Shown: positions 40,346 through 52,857 of the stretch, piece after piece
Numbering within the stretch: the stretch's first letter is position 1
Layout: each line of letters opens with the position of its first letter
NCBI GenBank assembly: GCA_022577435.1
Contig: JAKOON010000006.1
Span: 10,104,001-10,168,000 of the forward strand
Direction of reading: 5' to 3'
Length of the DNA: 64,000 bases
Source of the DNA: Embiotoca jacksoni
Taxonomy: Eukaryota > Chordata > Actinopteri > Embiotocidae
Position numbers and translations under genes: made by a program
Notes under the pieces: model-generated
The model's input: only the letters and a program-made list of their open reading frames with translations
Databases searched by the model: none
What the model was told of the DNA's origin: nothing

Positions 40346-41060
40346 TAGAGCTATAATAATTAACATTCCAGAAAGACACTAACATGTCGTATTGATTATT
40401 GGGCTGACTATTCCATGAATCTGTGGCTTAAGATATGCTGCATTTGTTGTGATTTTTGTTTTTTCTCTTCAATATATCACCATCAACAGCATGTGATGTA
40501 GTTTATTTCATAGACGTATATAATAATTTGAAAAAAAAACAAAAACGTATGTTTAATGAAATGAAGAAAATAGACTGCCAATTGGAAAAAGAAATCTCAT
40601 TTATGTTGGGTTTTTGAAGAAGAAATTTACAAACAGGTGGTAAATTTGTGTCTCCCCTTTTCAGTTTATTATTTAATTTCATAATCCTTTCAAAGCAACT
40701 AAGAATGGAGGAAGAAAACAAAATAATCTTTGGAAAAAAAAAAAATACATCTTCCAATTAGAGATCTTTTGGTTTTTTCTTCAGATGTTTATGTGCTGTG
40801 TCTAACCCTATATGTGTTTAAATGTGTATTCCCGTATTATTTTCGTGTATTATTTTTAATAAAAAAATTAAAAAAATAAAAAATAAAAAAAAAAGCAATA
40901 CTTTCACTTGTCTTTTCGATAAAGACGGTGTAAAATAACATGTTAATCTAGCTTTTCTTATTTCGGCGGTGTCTAAAGGAGGAAGCACTCGTCAAAATGG
41001 TTGGCTTGTGTCTATTGACTTTCATACGGAAACGAATTGGACACCACGTTGGACACAAGT
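40346..41060. other. AT-rich non-coding stretch
   Basis: Very AT-rich DNA with A/T runs (40,861-40,894). No exon or element is recognised. Confidence 0.5.
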
Positions 41061-41064
41061 GGGT

Positions 41065-41167
41065 TATATTTAAAGCGAGGTTGAGTTTACAAGGCTACAG
41101 TGTTTCCGCCGCCGAGCCTGTATTTCACGCAGAGTCCGGTCATTTCATGTAACATGTGAACACAAGG
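41065..41167 (+). promoter_or_regulatory. Possible plus-strand TATA promoter and short exon
   Basis: TATATTTAAA (41,065-41,074) lies about 25-30 bases before a CpG-containing segment, gtttccgccgccgagcc. That segment ends at CAAG|GTAAAA (41,167), a plausible donor. If real, it would be antisense to the proposed 5' exon of the B7-like gene. No coding exon follows, so a non-coding transcript is the most that can be suggested. Confidence 0.25.
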
Positions 41168-41345
41168 TAAAACCACAACACCAATGAAAGACAGGCAATT
41201 GTGCCAACATATTGCCTAATTGAACTTGAGCATATAGGCTACACGCCGAACAACCTAAACCTCGAACACACACCTTTTATGTCGCAACACAAAGCATACA
41301 TACGTACAAGAGACATACCACACTGGTGAATTAAGCCAAACTCAC

Positions 41346-41461
41346 CGGACACGCTCCCCTCTCTATGACATCTGCTGGACCGTTGGTGGGAGAATAGCTG
41401 AAGTAATGTCTGGACAATACTTTATCCAAAGCGTTTTTACTTCCACTTTCATTTTGAGTCA
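41346..41461 (-). promoter_or_regulatory. Candidate 5' UTR exon with AICE/IRF-ETS composite site
   Basis: On the minus strand a segment ends at TCCG|GTGAGT (exon end 41,346), a strong donor with no coding frame, as expected of a 5' UTR exon of the B7-like gene about 4.3 kb downstream. At 41,441-41,461 the plus strand reads TTCCacTTTCatttTGAGTCA. TTTC-4-TGAGTCA fits the AP-1/IRF composite element (AICE) bound by BATF-IRF4/8. TTCCacTTTC fits the IRF-ETS composite bound by IRF8-PU.1. Both are antigen-presenting-cell regulators. Linking it to the B7-like gene is inference. Confidence 0.35.
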
Positions 41462-41529
41462 CGAACCAGGACTTGGCTGATTTAAAGACACAGTACGCCC
41501 TTGGGAAGGGAGATTAAAAAAAAAAATTT

Positions 41530-42603
41530 AAAAAAAAATGATTCCATAGATGAGAAACTCTTTTGAAGAACGCTATTCTTCCTGTGTGCGTGGCATTCAA
41601 TGCTTTAATTAAAACAACACGAGCACCAAGCTGTGAGGAGTTGCAATTACAAATTCTGACATGGACGTGATTTAGATCAGTAATTCACCACCAAGAGTAG
41701 CCTACTGCAAGAACCAAGAACCCCAGGGGGGTAGTTCAGCATCCAGAAGGTATGCAGAAAGACCACTTTAACGAGTCTTACCTAAAATTGAGAAAAAAAA
41801 CAACAAATTAAATAAAAGAGTTGAACAGATCTGAACAGGTATAAGCAGAAATGGTAATCAGTAATCGAAAGTAATGGATGAGCAGTTGAAACAGACAGCC
41901 AAAAGGAACGCAGACATTATTAGAACAGATAAATAATGATGAATAAATGGCTTGCTGAAAGTGTGGCTTACACATCAAATGTTTCGCTAATAGTATGGAT
42001 AAACAAATGGAATTGTTAGCTGAATATAAGGGGGGGAAAAAACCCATTTAAAATATGGAGCTAAAATTATGAGTAAACGGTCAAATAATTATTGGCTAAA
42101 TAATGGCTAGCAGTTGGAATTGTTTGATTATGGTATGGATTCAGAGTTGAAATAACTAGAAAAAAGTATCAAATTAACAGTTTGAAATCATTAGCGAATG
42201 GATAAACAAATAAAACCGTTCAGTTAATATGAGATAAACGGTTGAAATAAATAAAAACGTTAGCTGAATATAATGGATAATCATTTAAAATAGCTAGCTA
42301 AAATAATGAATAAACTGCTGGAAATTTGTATCTGAAAGTACGTCCAGTATCAATTCGCAGTTGAAAAGTAAAATAAGTTCAAATGAACACATTTTAACGC
42401 GGTGGTTTTCTTGTATTACCAGTCCCAAATTCGCCGAGTAGACTTGAAGCTGTGAGCGATAGGCGTGCGAAGGCAGGCTAGTGTGGATGACGGGGGTCCA
42501 AATGACAGGCCTGTGGGGGGTTCGTCAGATGACAAAGGTTGGAGACCACTGCTTTAGATGGCCCATCTCAGCAGGACTAAAATAATGTATTCAAAGATGA
42601 TCT
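41530..42603. other. Non-coding stretch with repeat relics
   Basis: AT-rich, with many imperfect repeats of gataaa / gttgaaat / ggataaa words between about 41,815 and 42,330. These suggest a decayed minisatellite-like tract of 30-40-base units. The end near 42,520-42,558 (ggttggagaccactgcttta) resembles the terminus of a fish hAT-type MITE. No gene. Confidence 0.4.
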
Positions 42604-42605
42604 TA

Positions 42606-44240
42606 CAGTGGGTACGGAAAGTATTCAGACCCCTTTAAATTTTTCACTCTTTGTTTCATTGCAGCCATTTGCTAAAATCAAAAAAGTTCATTTTATTTCT
42701 CATTAATGTACACTCAGCACCCCATCTTGACAGAAAAAAACAGAAATGTAGAAATTTGTGCAAATTTATTAAAAAAAGAAAAACTGAAATATCACATGGT
42801 CATAAGTATTCAGACCCTTTGCTCAGTCTTGAGTAGAAGCACCCTTTTGAGCTAGTACAGCCATGAGTCTTCTTGGGAATGATGCAACAAGCTTTTCACA
42901 CCTGGATTTGGGGATCCTCTGCCATTCTTCCTTGCAGATCCTCTCCAGCTCCGTCAGGTTGGATGGTGAACGTTGGTGGACAGCCATTTTCAGGTCTCTC
43001 CAGAGATGCTCAATTGGGTTTAGGTCAGGGCTCTGGCTGGGCCAGTCAAGAATGGTCACAGAGTTGTTCCGAAGCCACTCCTTTGTTATTTTAGCTGTGT
43101 GCTTCGGGTCATTGTCTTGTTGGAAGGTGAACCTTCGGCCCAGTCTGAGGTCCAGAGCACTCTGGAAGAGGTTTTCTTCCAGGATATCTCCGTACTTGGC
43201 TGCATTCATCTTTCCTTCAATTGCAACCAGTCGTCCTGTCCCTGCAGCTGAAAAACACCCCCATAGCATGATGCTGCCACCACCATGTTTCACTGTTGGG
43301 ATTGTATTGGGCAGGTGATGAGCAGTGCCTGGTTTTCTCCACACATACCGCTTAGAATTAACGCCAAAAAGTTCAATCTTGGTCTCATCAGACCAGATAA
43401 TCTTATTTCTCATAGTCTGGGAGTCCTTCATGTGTTTTTTGGCAAACTCTATGCGGGCTTTCATATGTCTTGCACTGAGGAGAGGCTTCCGTCGGGCCAC
43501 TCTGCCATAAAGCCCCGACTGGTGGAGGGCTGCAGTGATAGTTGACTTTGTGGAACTTTCTCCCATCTCCCTACTGCATCTCTGGAGCTCAGCCACAGTG
43601 ATCTTTGGGTTCTTCTTCACCTCTCTCACCAAGGCTCTTCTCCCACGATTGCTCAGTTTGGCTGGACGGCCAGGTCTAGGAAGAGTTCTGGTCGTCCCAA
43701 ACTTCTTCCATTTAAGGATTATGGAGGCCACTGTGCTCTTAGGAACCTTGAGTGCTGCAGAAATTATTTTGTAACCTTGGCCAGATCTGTGCCTTGCCAC
43801 AATTCTGTCTCTGAGCTCCTTGGACAGTTCCTTCGACCTCATGATTCTCATTTGCTCTGACATGCACTGTGAGCTGTAAGGTCTTATATAGACAGGTGTG
43901 TGCCTTTCCTAATCAAGTCCAATCAGTTTAATTAAACACAGCTGGACTCCAATGAAGGAGTAGAACCATCTCAAGGAGGATCAGAAGAAATGGACAGCAT
44001 GTGAGTTAAATATGAGTGTCACAGCAAAGGGTCTGAATACTTATGCCCATGTGATATTTCAGTTTTTCTTTTTTAATACATTTGCACAAATTTCTACATT
44101 TCTGGTTTTTTTCTGTCAAGATGGGGTGCTGAGTGTACATTAATGAGAAATAAAATGAACTTTTTTGATTTTAGCAAATGGCTGCAATGAAACAAAGAGT
44201 GAAAAATTTAAAGGGGTCTGAATACTTTCCGTACCCACTG
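42606..44240 (-). mobile_element. Tc1-like transposon with intact transposase, IR/DR ends
   Basis: The 1,635-bp element is flanked by TA duplications (42,604-42,605 and 44,241-44,242). Terminal inverted repeats begin cagtgggtacggaaagtatt and run about 210 bases with only a handful of differences. Each contains an inner copy of the motif (agtattcagaccctttgct at about 42,806 and its inverse at about 44,025), the IR/DR arrangement of Sleeping Beauty and relatives. One uninterrupted transposase gene fills the interior. Near-identical ends plus an open frame point to recent insertion. Confidence 0.96.
42823..43863 (-). CDS. Tc1-family transposase, full length, 346 aa
   Basis: It catalyses cut-and-paste transposition of the surrounding element at TA sites. 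The N-terminal region (1-125) has two helix-turn-helix (paired-like) segments, separated by PRPGRPAKLS, a GRPR-like AT-hook. The DDE domain keeps Asp159 (WSDETKIELFG), Asp250 (QQDNDPKHT) and Glu285 (NPIEHLW), so the spacing is DD34E as in Sleeping Beauty. The glycine-rich box (KHGGGSIMLWGCF, about 192-204) is present. Length is normal (about 340 for the family) and there is no internal stop or frameshift. The start is the first ATG after the left-hand untranslated segment; an in-frame Met at residue 5 or 8 is possible. It looks catalytically complete, but activity cannot be read from sequence. Confidence 0.96.
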   Translation of the reverse strand: MSEQMRIMRSKELSKELRDRIVARHRSGQGYKIISAALKVPKSTVASIILKWKKFGTTRTLPRPGRPAKLSNRGRRALVREVKKNPKITVAELQRCSREMGESSTKSTITAALHQSGLYGRVARRKPLLSARHMKARIEFAKKHMKDSQTMRNKIIWSDETKIELFGVNSKRYVWRKPGTAHHLPNTIPTVKHGGGSIMLWGCFSAAGTGRLVAIEGKMNAAKYGDILEENLFQSALDLRLGRRFTFQQDNDPKHTAKITKEWLRNNSVTILDWPSQSPDLNPIEHLWRDLKMAVHQRSPSNLTELERICKEEWQRIPKSRCEKLVASFPRRLMAVLAQKGASTQD

Positions 44241-44242
44241 TA

Positions 44243-44510
44243 AGTTCATGTGAAGCATCAGCAGCGAGTTAAATGCAGTGTCTGGCTTCATAAGTGTTTT
44301 TGATGCAAAATGTCCCGTGAAATGCTCCAAACTGACCCGTTACAACTATTCAGTGATCATACACACACGCAAATATAATTCAAGGTCAAAATTGATATTT
44401 AATGTTAATTTCAACTTGTGCCATTTCTTGAATTCAAATTTCCGCAGTGACTTACATCCAGCAACAGGAATTGGTATAGGATGCAAACAGACATGTCTTG
44501 CATCATAAAC

Positions 44511-44544
<34 letters not shown>

Positions 44545-45795
44545 ACACCACAGGAAAGACGTATCATGTACCTGAAATGTAGAATTTTTCTTGCACGACA
44601 GCTGGTGGACTAAGCGGTCATGCGCGTAACTCAACAGAAGAGAAGCAGGAGGGAGTTTTGGTTTAAAGAATGTCACATGAAATGTACAAAAAGATTGTTC
44701 TAGATATCCAGTAAGCAGGAATATTAACAAATGCATAAGGGGTTAAAACAGTGAAAAAAAGGCTGGGCTGTCATAAGGTCACTTGTCAAATCTAGGATGG
44801 GTTTACCAGAAACACTTTAGAGTCAGGACCAACGATACACCATCGATTTGCAATTGAAAAAAAAAAAAAAAAAAAAAAAAAATGCTTTTTGTGATACTGG
44901 TAGGATGCAATATGGAAACCCAACCTTGTTTGATGTTGTAGCCTAACACATAAACAGGCGCACTCTAGAGTAAATTTTTGAGTAAATTTTACCTATAAAA
45001 ACACGGGGCACTTGAAACCGGCACTGGGGTTACAACAATCTAAGGTTAGTGACTACAATATAAAAAAAAGGCTTGTTCCAACTTTGTTACCCGACATGGG
45101 ACCTACAGTACTCATCTGAAGATAAATGTTTGCATCTTTCAGATCACAATTACAGTAATTTATGTGGATCCTATGTGGATAATAATAGTATTATCAGTAG
45201 AAAGATTTCAACTTCATGCAACAACAGTACAACAATTGTTCCACAAAAAACCCCCCAAAAAACAAAAAAAACCCGGTTAAACTAAAAATGAAATCTTCAC
45301 AGTTGTGTTTCTTCTCACATTCATACGTTACAGACCGGACATGCATGCAATATGGGCCAAACATGAACACGGAGCAAAAGATTTATTTTCCTTGCTTGTG
45401 TTCTTTAAGCTGCTTGTATAATCACCAACAGCTTGTGCTGTTGCAATAAAGTTAGGGGACATTTACCATTGTTGGTATGAGAAATGTGAGCCTTGTATCC
45501 TTCCCGGCAGGGCTAATGCATTTCAGGGGTGAAGGCAGACTTTGAACCATATACATAGAAATACATAAAGTGCTTCTGTCAAAATAAACAAACAATAAAA
45601 ACAGTACAAAACAGTTTTCAAAAAAGAGGTATCAAAACAATGCACTTGGGGATGTGGAGGACACTGGTGTCTGCTGGACATCAGAGGATTCCTGTGGTAC
45701 AGACAAATGGGCTGGGGATTCTTGTTTTGAAAAAAAAAAGAAAAAGAGATGAGTTCAGAGACGAGTGGAGGTAAGGAGGGCTTGTTGAGCGGCAT
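44243..45795. other. Gene-free stretch, 3' flank of jpt1
   Basis: No exon. It contains A-runs at 44,514-44,542 and 44,859-44,882. The right part (about 45,430-45,795) is likely jpt1 3' UTR. Confidence 0.5.
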
Positions 45796-48700
45796 TCAAC
45801 CTAGGATGAGGCTGGACTTTCCCCCCGGGGGATTTCGGCGGCCGGATGGTACTCCTGCGACAGGTTCCTCAGCATGAGGGCCTTCCTCCTGCTGCACTGG
45901 AACGACTTCAGGCTCGGCAGCACTGTTTTCTAAACACAGACATCAGAACATATAATGATTTATAATAATAAATACGGGAACACGCCCTTCTAAAGACACA
46001 CATGATGTGGATGTGACGGTCTAAGTCAAAATGTATGTTTTATCTTCTTTTCAAATGTCCACACAGATTTAGGTTTTATTTATTTCTCCGTCGACCCATT
46101 TTTGGCATTCCTGCTGCCAATAAAGTCGTTCATATTGAATTAACTATTAACGAAAATCATGGACCCGCTGTTATTGAAATTGCTCAAAATCCTGAGCAAA
46201 AATAATATTATTTACTTCCCTATCCATTTTTTTCCCTCCCTTTTTCCTGTGTTCTGTTCTGTTATAACATTATGCTCAAACGTGCCAACAGGTAGAGTTC
46301 AGGGAGATACTACGAGCTTTCCAAGTACTGTAAAACGGGGTGATGTGATGAGAAACACGGGTGCTTACCATTATCACGTACAGAAATTTCTCCATCCTAA
46401 TAAATACAAGCAGAACAGAAGAGATCAGTATTTAACATTGTTTAGACACAAAAAGAGTCAGTCTTGATGGGAAAAAAAATACATGTACTGATTAATGAAA
46501 TTTACATAATTATTACCTAAAAATGTCTCGTGCTTTGTATATACAAGCTACATTTGTGGGATGATAAGGGAACTTCAAGAAAAAAATGATTATTCTTCAA
46601 ATCATTTGGACCTCAGTTGTTTCCCGTCTGTGTTTGGTTGACTACAGGTTTCACTTCTTTTCTTTTGGAAACTTGTGATCAGGGGCATGATCTTACTGTG
46701 GCTATGGCGTCTCCGAAGTGATTGGTGGTTTGGTTTCCTCCTCTCCTCAGGGGGGCTGACGGCTCACCGCACAGCACACCTGTGGGCTTCCCACCTGGAA
46801 GAGCAAGGGGATAAGACAACATCCAGTAAACACTGCGTTGAGCTATTTCAGTCTGGACTAAAGTGCTGGACACTGGTCGGGAGACCAACATTACCCTCCC
46901 TTGACACTGCCAGAGTGTTGAACATAGGGACTGTTTTAAAGCCCCATCAGTGGCAGCTGAAAGAACATCACAACTACATATCACTAAACAAAGATATCTG
47001 AGGATTAGAGCCTGAAACCTGCTCTGAGACAAAGGGACCTTCGAGTTTCAGATAACATAAGTGGACAAATACTGCAGGCTGCAAACCCTGTCTTAAAACC
47101 ATTTTGCCATATAAAACCTCCATACTGCTTTCTTAATAGATAATATATAATAATTGTAATAACATACAATTCATACAGGAGCTCTGATGTTTGCTCCATT
47201 TTCTAAATTATTAACTCTCAAATATACCTACAATACAGGCAACCAATTCACTGTGCAGCACCAAAAGCCTGAGATGTGAAGCCTACACACTGATTTAAAT
47301 CAAGTACAAATACAAAACAAGTTGATTTTTGGATCACAATTGCATAGACAACGATTGCTAGCAAGTTCAAAATATGAATAGGAATGATCTTCATCAACAT
47401 GATGATGTTTCAGCCAATCAGATGATCACAGGAAATACAGTTGTTATGTTTGGCTGCAATCTTCACACTAAAGGTAAACATGCAGATGAATGTTCACAGT
47501 GTTCGGTATGTGTGGAGTCTCCCCTGAAATGTTTGAAATATAGCAGAGCGTAGTGACTTTCAATACAACCAAACAACTACATTTAATTTAAATTAAACAG
47601 TCCAATTATTCTCATTTCGGCATACACATCATGCACACCTGAACATAGGACGATATCAGCCTTGTCCATATTCAATCATGATTATTCTGCAGAAAATTCT
47701 AATTCAAGCACGCCTGCTGCCAACACTGACGAAAACAGTCAAAAGCTATTTGACATCCCCCTCCACACACCAGCTTCCCATCCCCTGGAGCTCAGCTATA
47801 TGGACTTCCTATGCTACTACTGTGTTCAATATCAGAGCTGCATACAGTCAGTGCTTTATACTAGGTATAAAATCAAACAGCCAAAACGAAATTACAGCTT
47901 CAACACTGAGAAACTTTGGTTTGATTCATCACATGAATTGGAGGGGAACAATGAGAAGTGAATGTCCCACAAGGGGAAGTACGCAGGAAATGCCAGCCTA
48001 CTGACAGCTTGAACTTATGACTGACATTTTGCCTGATATTTTTTCTTCCACGCATTCCCTTCTTGCTTTCGATAAAGCTTTATAAGGATTTTTGACTTGA
48101 AAAGTATTTGTTACAATCAATCTATTCACACTAATGTTAATTTCTAATAAAAAAAATATGCAATCATGTCATGCTGTGTAGGTGTTTTTCCTTCATTTTC
48201 AATATTCTTATTCATAGACCAAAGGTCACCAGAAATGAGCAAAAATGCAAAACATGACATTTTCAAAAGGAGTAACTCTTGCTCAGTTGGAATCTGAGTG
48301 GGACTATTACTCATGTCCCAAAGTTTCAACACAGAGCAAGTACCCGCACATTGATGAATAGTTTTTGAATTATTGTGCTTGTCAATAACAATTTCTGTTT
48401 CGACTGAACTGCTGTAGTTGTCAAGTATGAAGAAAAGCAGAGTTAGCATGTAAATACCGACTCAGGTATATACTATGATATTATGCAGACTGTGGAATAT
48501 TCTCTGAAGTGTTGACAATGAAACAGATTGTACAACCACATCTGGGAGAAAATAAGGAAGTCTGACAAGGAAGTCTGACAAGCAAATCTAATGCAAATCC
48601 ATGTATGTCTGTATGTGCATGACAAAGTGACAATTTTATCATGAAGCTGTAACTTAAGCAGAGAGCACACATTCAATTTTGCGTCCAACTCAGGAAATCG

Positions 48701-49562
48701 GCAACAGAGACCCACGAAATAAAAAAGTAAAAAATAGCACCGAGTACATCCGACAGACATATTTTGTGAAAGATTTGTTTGTTTAAAAGGAAGTAATTTG
48801 TTTGTATGTGTGAGTGTGTGATTCTCAAAGTGTGAATATAGATATATATAATAAAGAACACATTACTTATTGGAACAACAATAAAATAAGTTTTCAACTT
48901 ACTCCAAAGAAGGATCATAACATACTCAAACAAAGTTATAACCTAACAATTGCAGTCCGAAAGCTCTATGGCAGGAGTGTCAAACTCATTTTAGTTAAGG
49001 GGCCACATACTGCCCACTTTGATCTCAAGTGGGCCAGACCAGTAAAATCATAGCATAATAACGCATACATAACGACAATATTTCTCTATGTTTAAATCAT
49101 TGGTGAAGGTTCTTGGATGATAAACCCTACTTTAAGGTCTTTCTACAATAAACTAGAAACATAAAGAGCAAAAACTCAGACATCAGCCCACTGTTTATCT
49201 GCCTGGGCTCTCCTCTGCAGATTCCCTCGCTTTGTGACGCGTTTGACGTCAAATGCATCACAAAGCGAGCAACGAGCTCTTCTGCCTCCGGAGCAGACGT
49301 CGCATTTACGCTGTTTTTGAAGCATTTACTGGATCGATTAAAAATAATTACAAAACGTTTGTACTCATAAACCTCCATATTCTCATAGAAATGCAATTTA
49401 TGTCTTTCTGTAATTTTCACACTTAGCAAAGTCGTCTGGCAGGCCGAGCTGGACACCCTGGCGGGTCGGATACGGCCCGCGGGGCATATGTTTGAGCTCT
49501 ATGAGAAATGAAATTAGGATCTGCAACTGACTTTTTGGAAAAGGAAGTTGTTTGTGTGTGTT

Positions 49563-49626
<64 letters not shown>

Positions 49627-52600
49627 TGGGTGTGTGTGTGGGTGGTGTGTGTGTGTGGTTCTCAAAGTGTGAATAACAGAATTAGATTAAAACATTTTCA
49701 CTTCCTGTCATGTTTCATTTCTTCTTTTACTCTAATTTTGCTGTCCATCATTCTGCATTTAAAGACGTGCTGGAAATTCTAGTTCTGAAAAAAATGACAA
49801 GTCTGAGTTTAAGGCCTCCCTGATTTAGTATGGATCTGGCTCAGACAAACTTGATATGCCTCATGGAAATATTCTTTTAATTCTATAACAAACACAGTGA
49901 TCTAACAAGGACTTGTGGCAGCTCAAATCTACATAACATTTTCCGATCTGGGGAAACGTGAGAAGAGCAGAATTAGCAGAGAAGCAATTGGTTAAATATA
50001 TGATAACGCATTGAAAGAGAAACCAATAGATCACTTGGGCACCAAAGCCCATTGTGATATATTGAGTAGCACCAGGGGAAACACCTTCTGTCGTCAGCTT
50101 TTAGGGATCATGAGCAGCCTGTGGAGGCCCACAATGAGTTTGATTTAACAGATCAAAAAACCTGCAGTGAAAACTTTGTATGTTGAAAACACAATACATT
50201 ATATCTTCAAGCCAGTTCCACATTGTAACTGGTTTTGTTTTTAATTTACACCATCCATAACAGATAGGGTAAACTGTCAAAATAAGATGAATATGACAAA
50301 CTGAGTTACAAGGAATGTTTGGAGGTGAGATAGACTCTACCTGGTGGGTTGTTCCTTCGATTAGCATAGGGGTCTTCTGGCTCAGCAAAAACACTGGAGG
50401 CCATCTTGTTTTTCCGGACAGGAGGCTTCCCCTCATCAGCACCAAATGAAATGTTGGAGCCACCACCAGGCGGGCGCAAAACCCTGGAAAGAGACAGATG
50501 ACACTGTTATCAAAAGCTGGATCATATGGGTGGATTCTTCTGAAGTTTCTTCTCATGAATCTACAATTAATTATCTAAAAAAAAACAACACAAAAAAACC
50601 GCTCTGGTTCAGACTAAGGATATACAGTGTTAATCACTGATGAATTATTGATCATTGACAGTAGGTCTATCAATCTCATTTTGTGTCATTGAACAATGTC
50701 AACAAAATGTAATGCCATTTTATTAGACAAGATTTATTTATATTATTTTACTAATCAAATTTCTGCTTTGTCAAAGGAGTCTGATGGCTTTGAAGAGAGC
50801 GTAGATGTATATAATGGCTACAATTCCGTCAGAAAGGGTGATAATATTCTAAATATAGTGAACGCAAACAGATATTTTTTGTAAAAGGGGGTTCAAATTA
50901 GGCCTGTCACAATTATTTGACTGTACCACAATAATTTTTCACAATTATCATTATTGTTTCCATTCATCTGTATAAAACCAGCTGGATTAAACTCACAAAA
51001 AATGTCAAATTTCACCACTATTTCTTCAGCGTTTTGCAGCCTTTGATGTTTGACTGGCCCTCCTTTAATGTCATCTTATTGTGCTCTTTCACCATCGTTG
51101 AATGGCACATACGTGGAGAATTAGTGCTACCAACTGTTTGTCTGGAGGCGCTTAACTTGTAATATTAGATCAACCCCATTTTATTTGCATTACGGATTTA
51201 GCTGTAAAGCCAAGCACCATGGACAATACATGTTTGTTCTTCATAACGTGTACGTTTATTGTTAAACTATGATTAGGCTTGTAGAATACTGTTAGAACAG
51301 AAAAACACAATTAACTCATTGATCGTCATTATTTGTATGACATTGACTGTCAACTAAAATTTTATGATTGTGACATCCATAGCTAAAATAGGTTTTGTTA
51401 CTGACCCCGTCCAAGGCAGTATATTACTTAGCTGCCATGCTGGTACAGCTGCCTGCTTCTCCAAAAAGGGGAGATGTGTGATACAACCCTACTTAATAAA
51501 ACAAACTGAACTATACCTATAATATGATGTCTACCATTGTTACACTTGCACGCTGCATTTAGTTGAGCTGTGTTGTTTTCGTTACACATAATAATGATTA
51601 CATACACACATAACAATACAACTGTGTAAAAAAAATGATTATTATTATTTTTTTTTAATATATATTTTTGAAATAAAAATGTCCCTGTGCTTAGCCATGT
51701 AAGGTGATGAGGTGTTATGTCTGACATAGCATAATACTAATGTTAGCTTGACGTAGTCGAATTCAGACTCCTCAGTTATTGATTTCAGCAACTAGGATGA
51801 GTGAAATTTTTGAAATGGTGATGAGGTCCAAAAAAAAAAAAATCAGTTCAGAGGCAAGTGACAACTATTCAACAAGTACCATCAGTTTTGGGAAGGTTAC
51901 TTTTGAAATGCAATAGTTTACACATTACTAGTTACCCTGGTAAAAAAATGTTAATTGCTTTATCAAAGTAATGCAATTTATTACATTTGATTACAACCAA
52001 TCAATGACAAGGCTCAAAATGTGATCATTTGGCCAAATGAATGGAGCCTGTCTACGCAGACAGAAGACAGCGCCAAAATGATCATCATATTCTGCATGTC
52101 ATCTTTTAACCAAACAGAGTATAGTTGGATGTAATCCCTTTGTAATCACCAACATTGTGAATAGCAACTGTAATTTACTTAAATATTTTGTCTCAGAAAC
52201 TTTAAGTGATTACAACGAAATGCATTTAGCAATTTAAGTCCACGTAATTAGTGACACGTAACTAGTTACTCCCCAACACTGATTACCAACTTTCAGAAAA
52301 GTCATTTATTTAAAACCGTGAATTTTGTTTTAATTTTTTTTTTTTTTTTTACCTGCTTTCTTCGACATTTAACATTCATGAAAGAGAACTGGATTTGCTT
52401 CAGATAATTCACTGCATCTTTAGAAATAAAAATAAAAAAATAAAATAAAATGCAGCTTGGGATAATGTCAGGTGTGGCCAGCTGTAGCACGGCCTCTCGT
52501 CTGAATCAGGCCATACGGAGGGCAGACGGGAGGACGTCTTATTGTCACTCATCCATGTCGACAACCAATCTGACCATGTACGTGTGCCCCACCCAACTGC

Positions 52601-52818
52601 ATCTGATGTCTCTTGCGGTTTTCTAACAAGAAAAACGAAAAAAAAAAAAAAAAAAAAAACCTAAATGACGGAAACACAATGCACACACACACGCACACGC
52701 GGAAATGTGACAGGCCTACCGGTGGTACCGCCACCGGGCCGCCCGGTCAGCACCTGCTAGCGAAGCAGCTTTCTCCACAAAAGGGAGGGTACACGCATGC
52801 TAGGCAGCTAGCTGACGT

Positions 52819-52857
<39 letters not shown>

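Noticed and set aside
42863..43774. Several plus-strand frames inside the Tc1 element
   Set aside because: Shadows of the transposase on the opposite strand.
50101..50556. 151-residue minus-strand frame over jpt1 exon 2
   Set aside because: A different frame from the true exon. The correct frame gives the conserved JPT1 sequence with proper splice sites.
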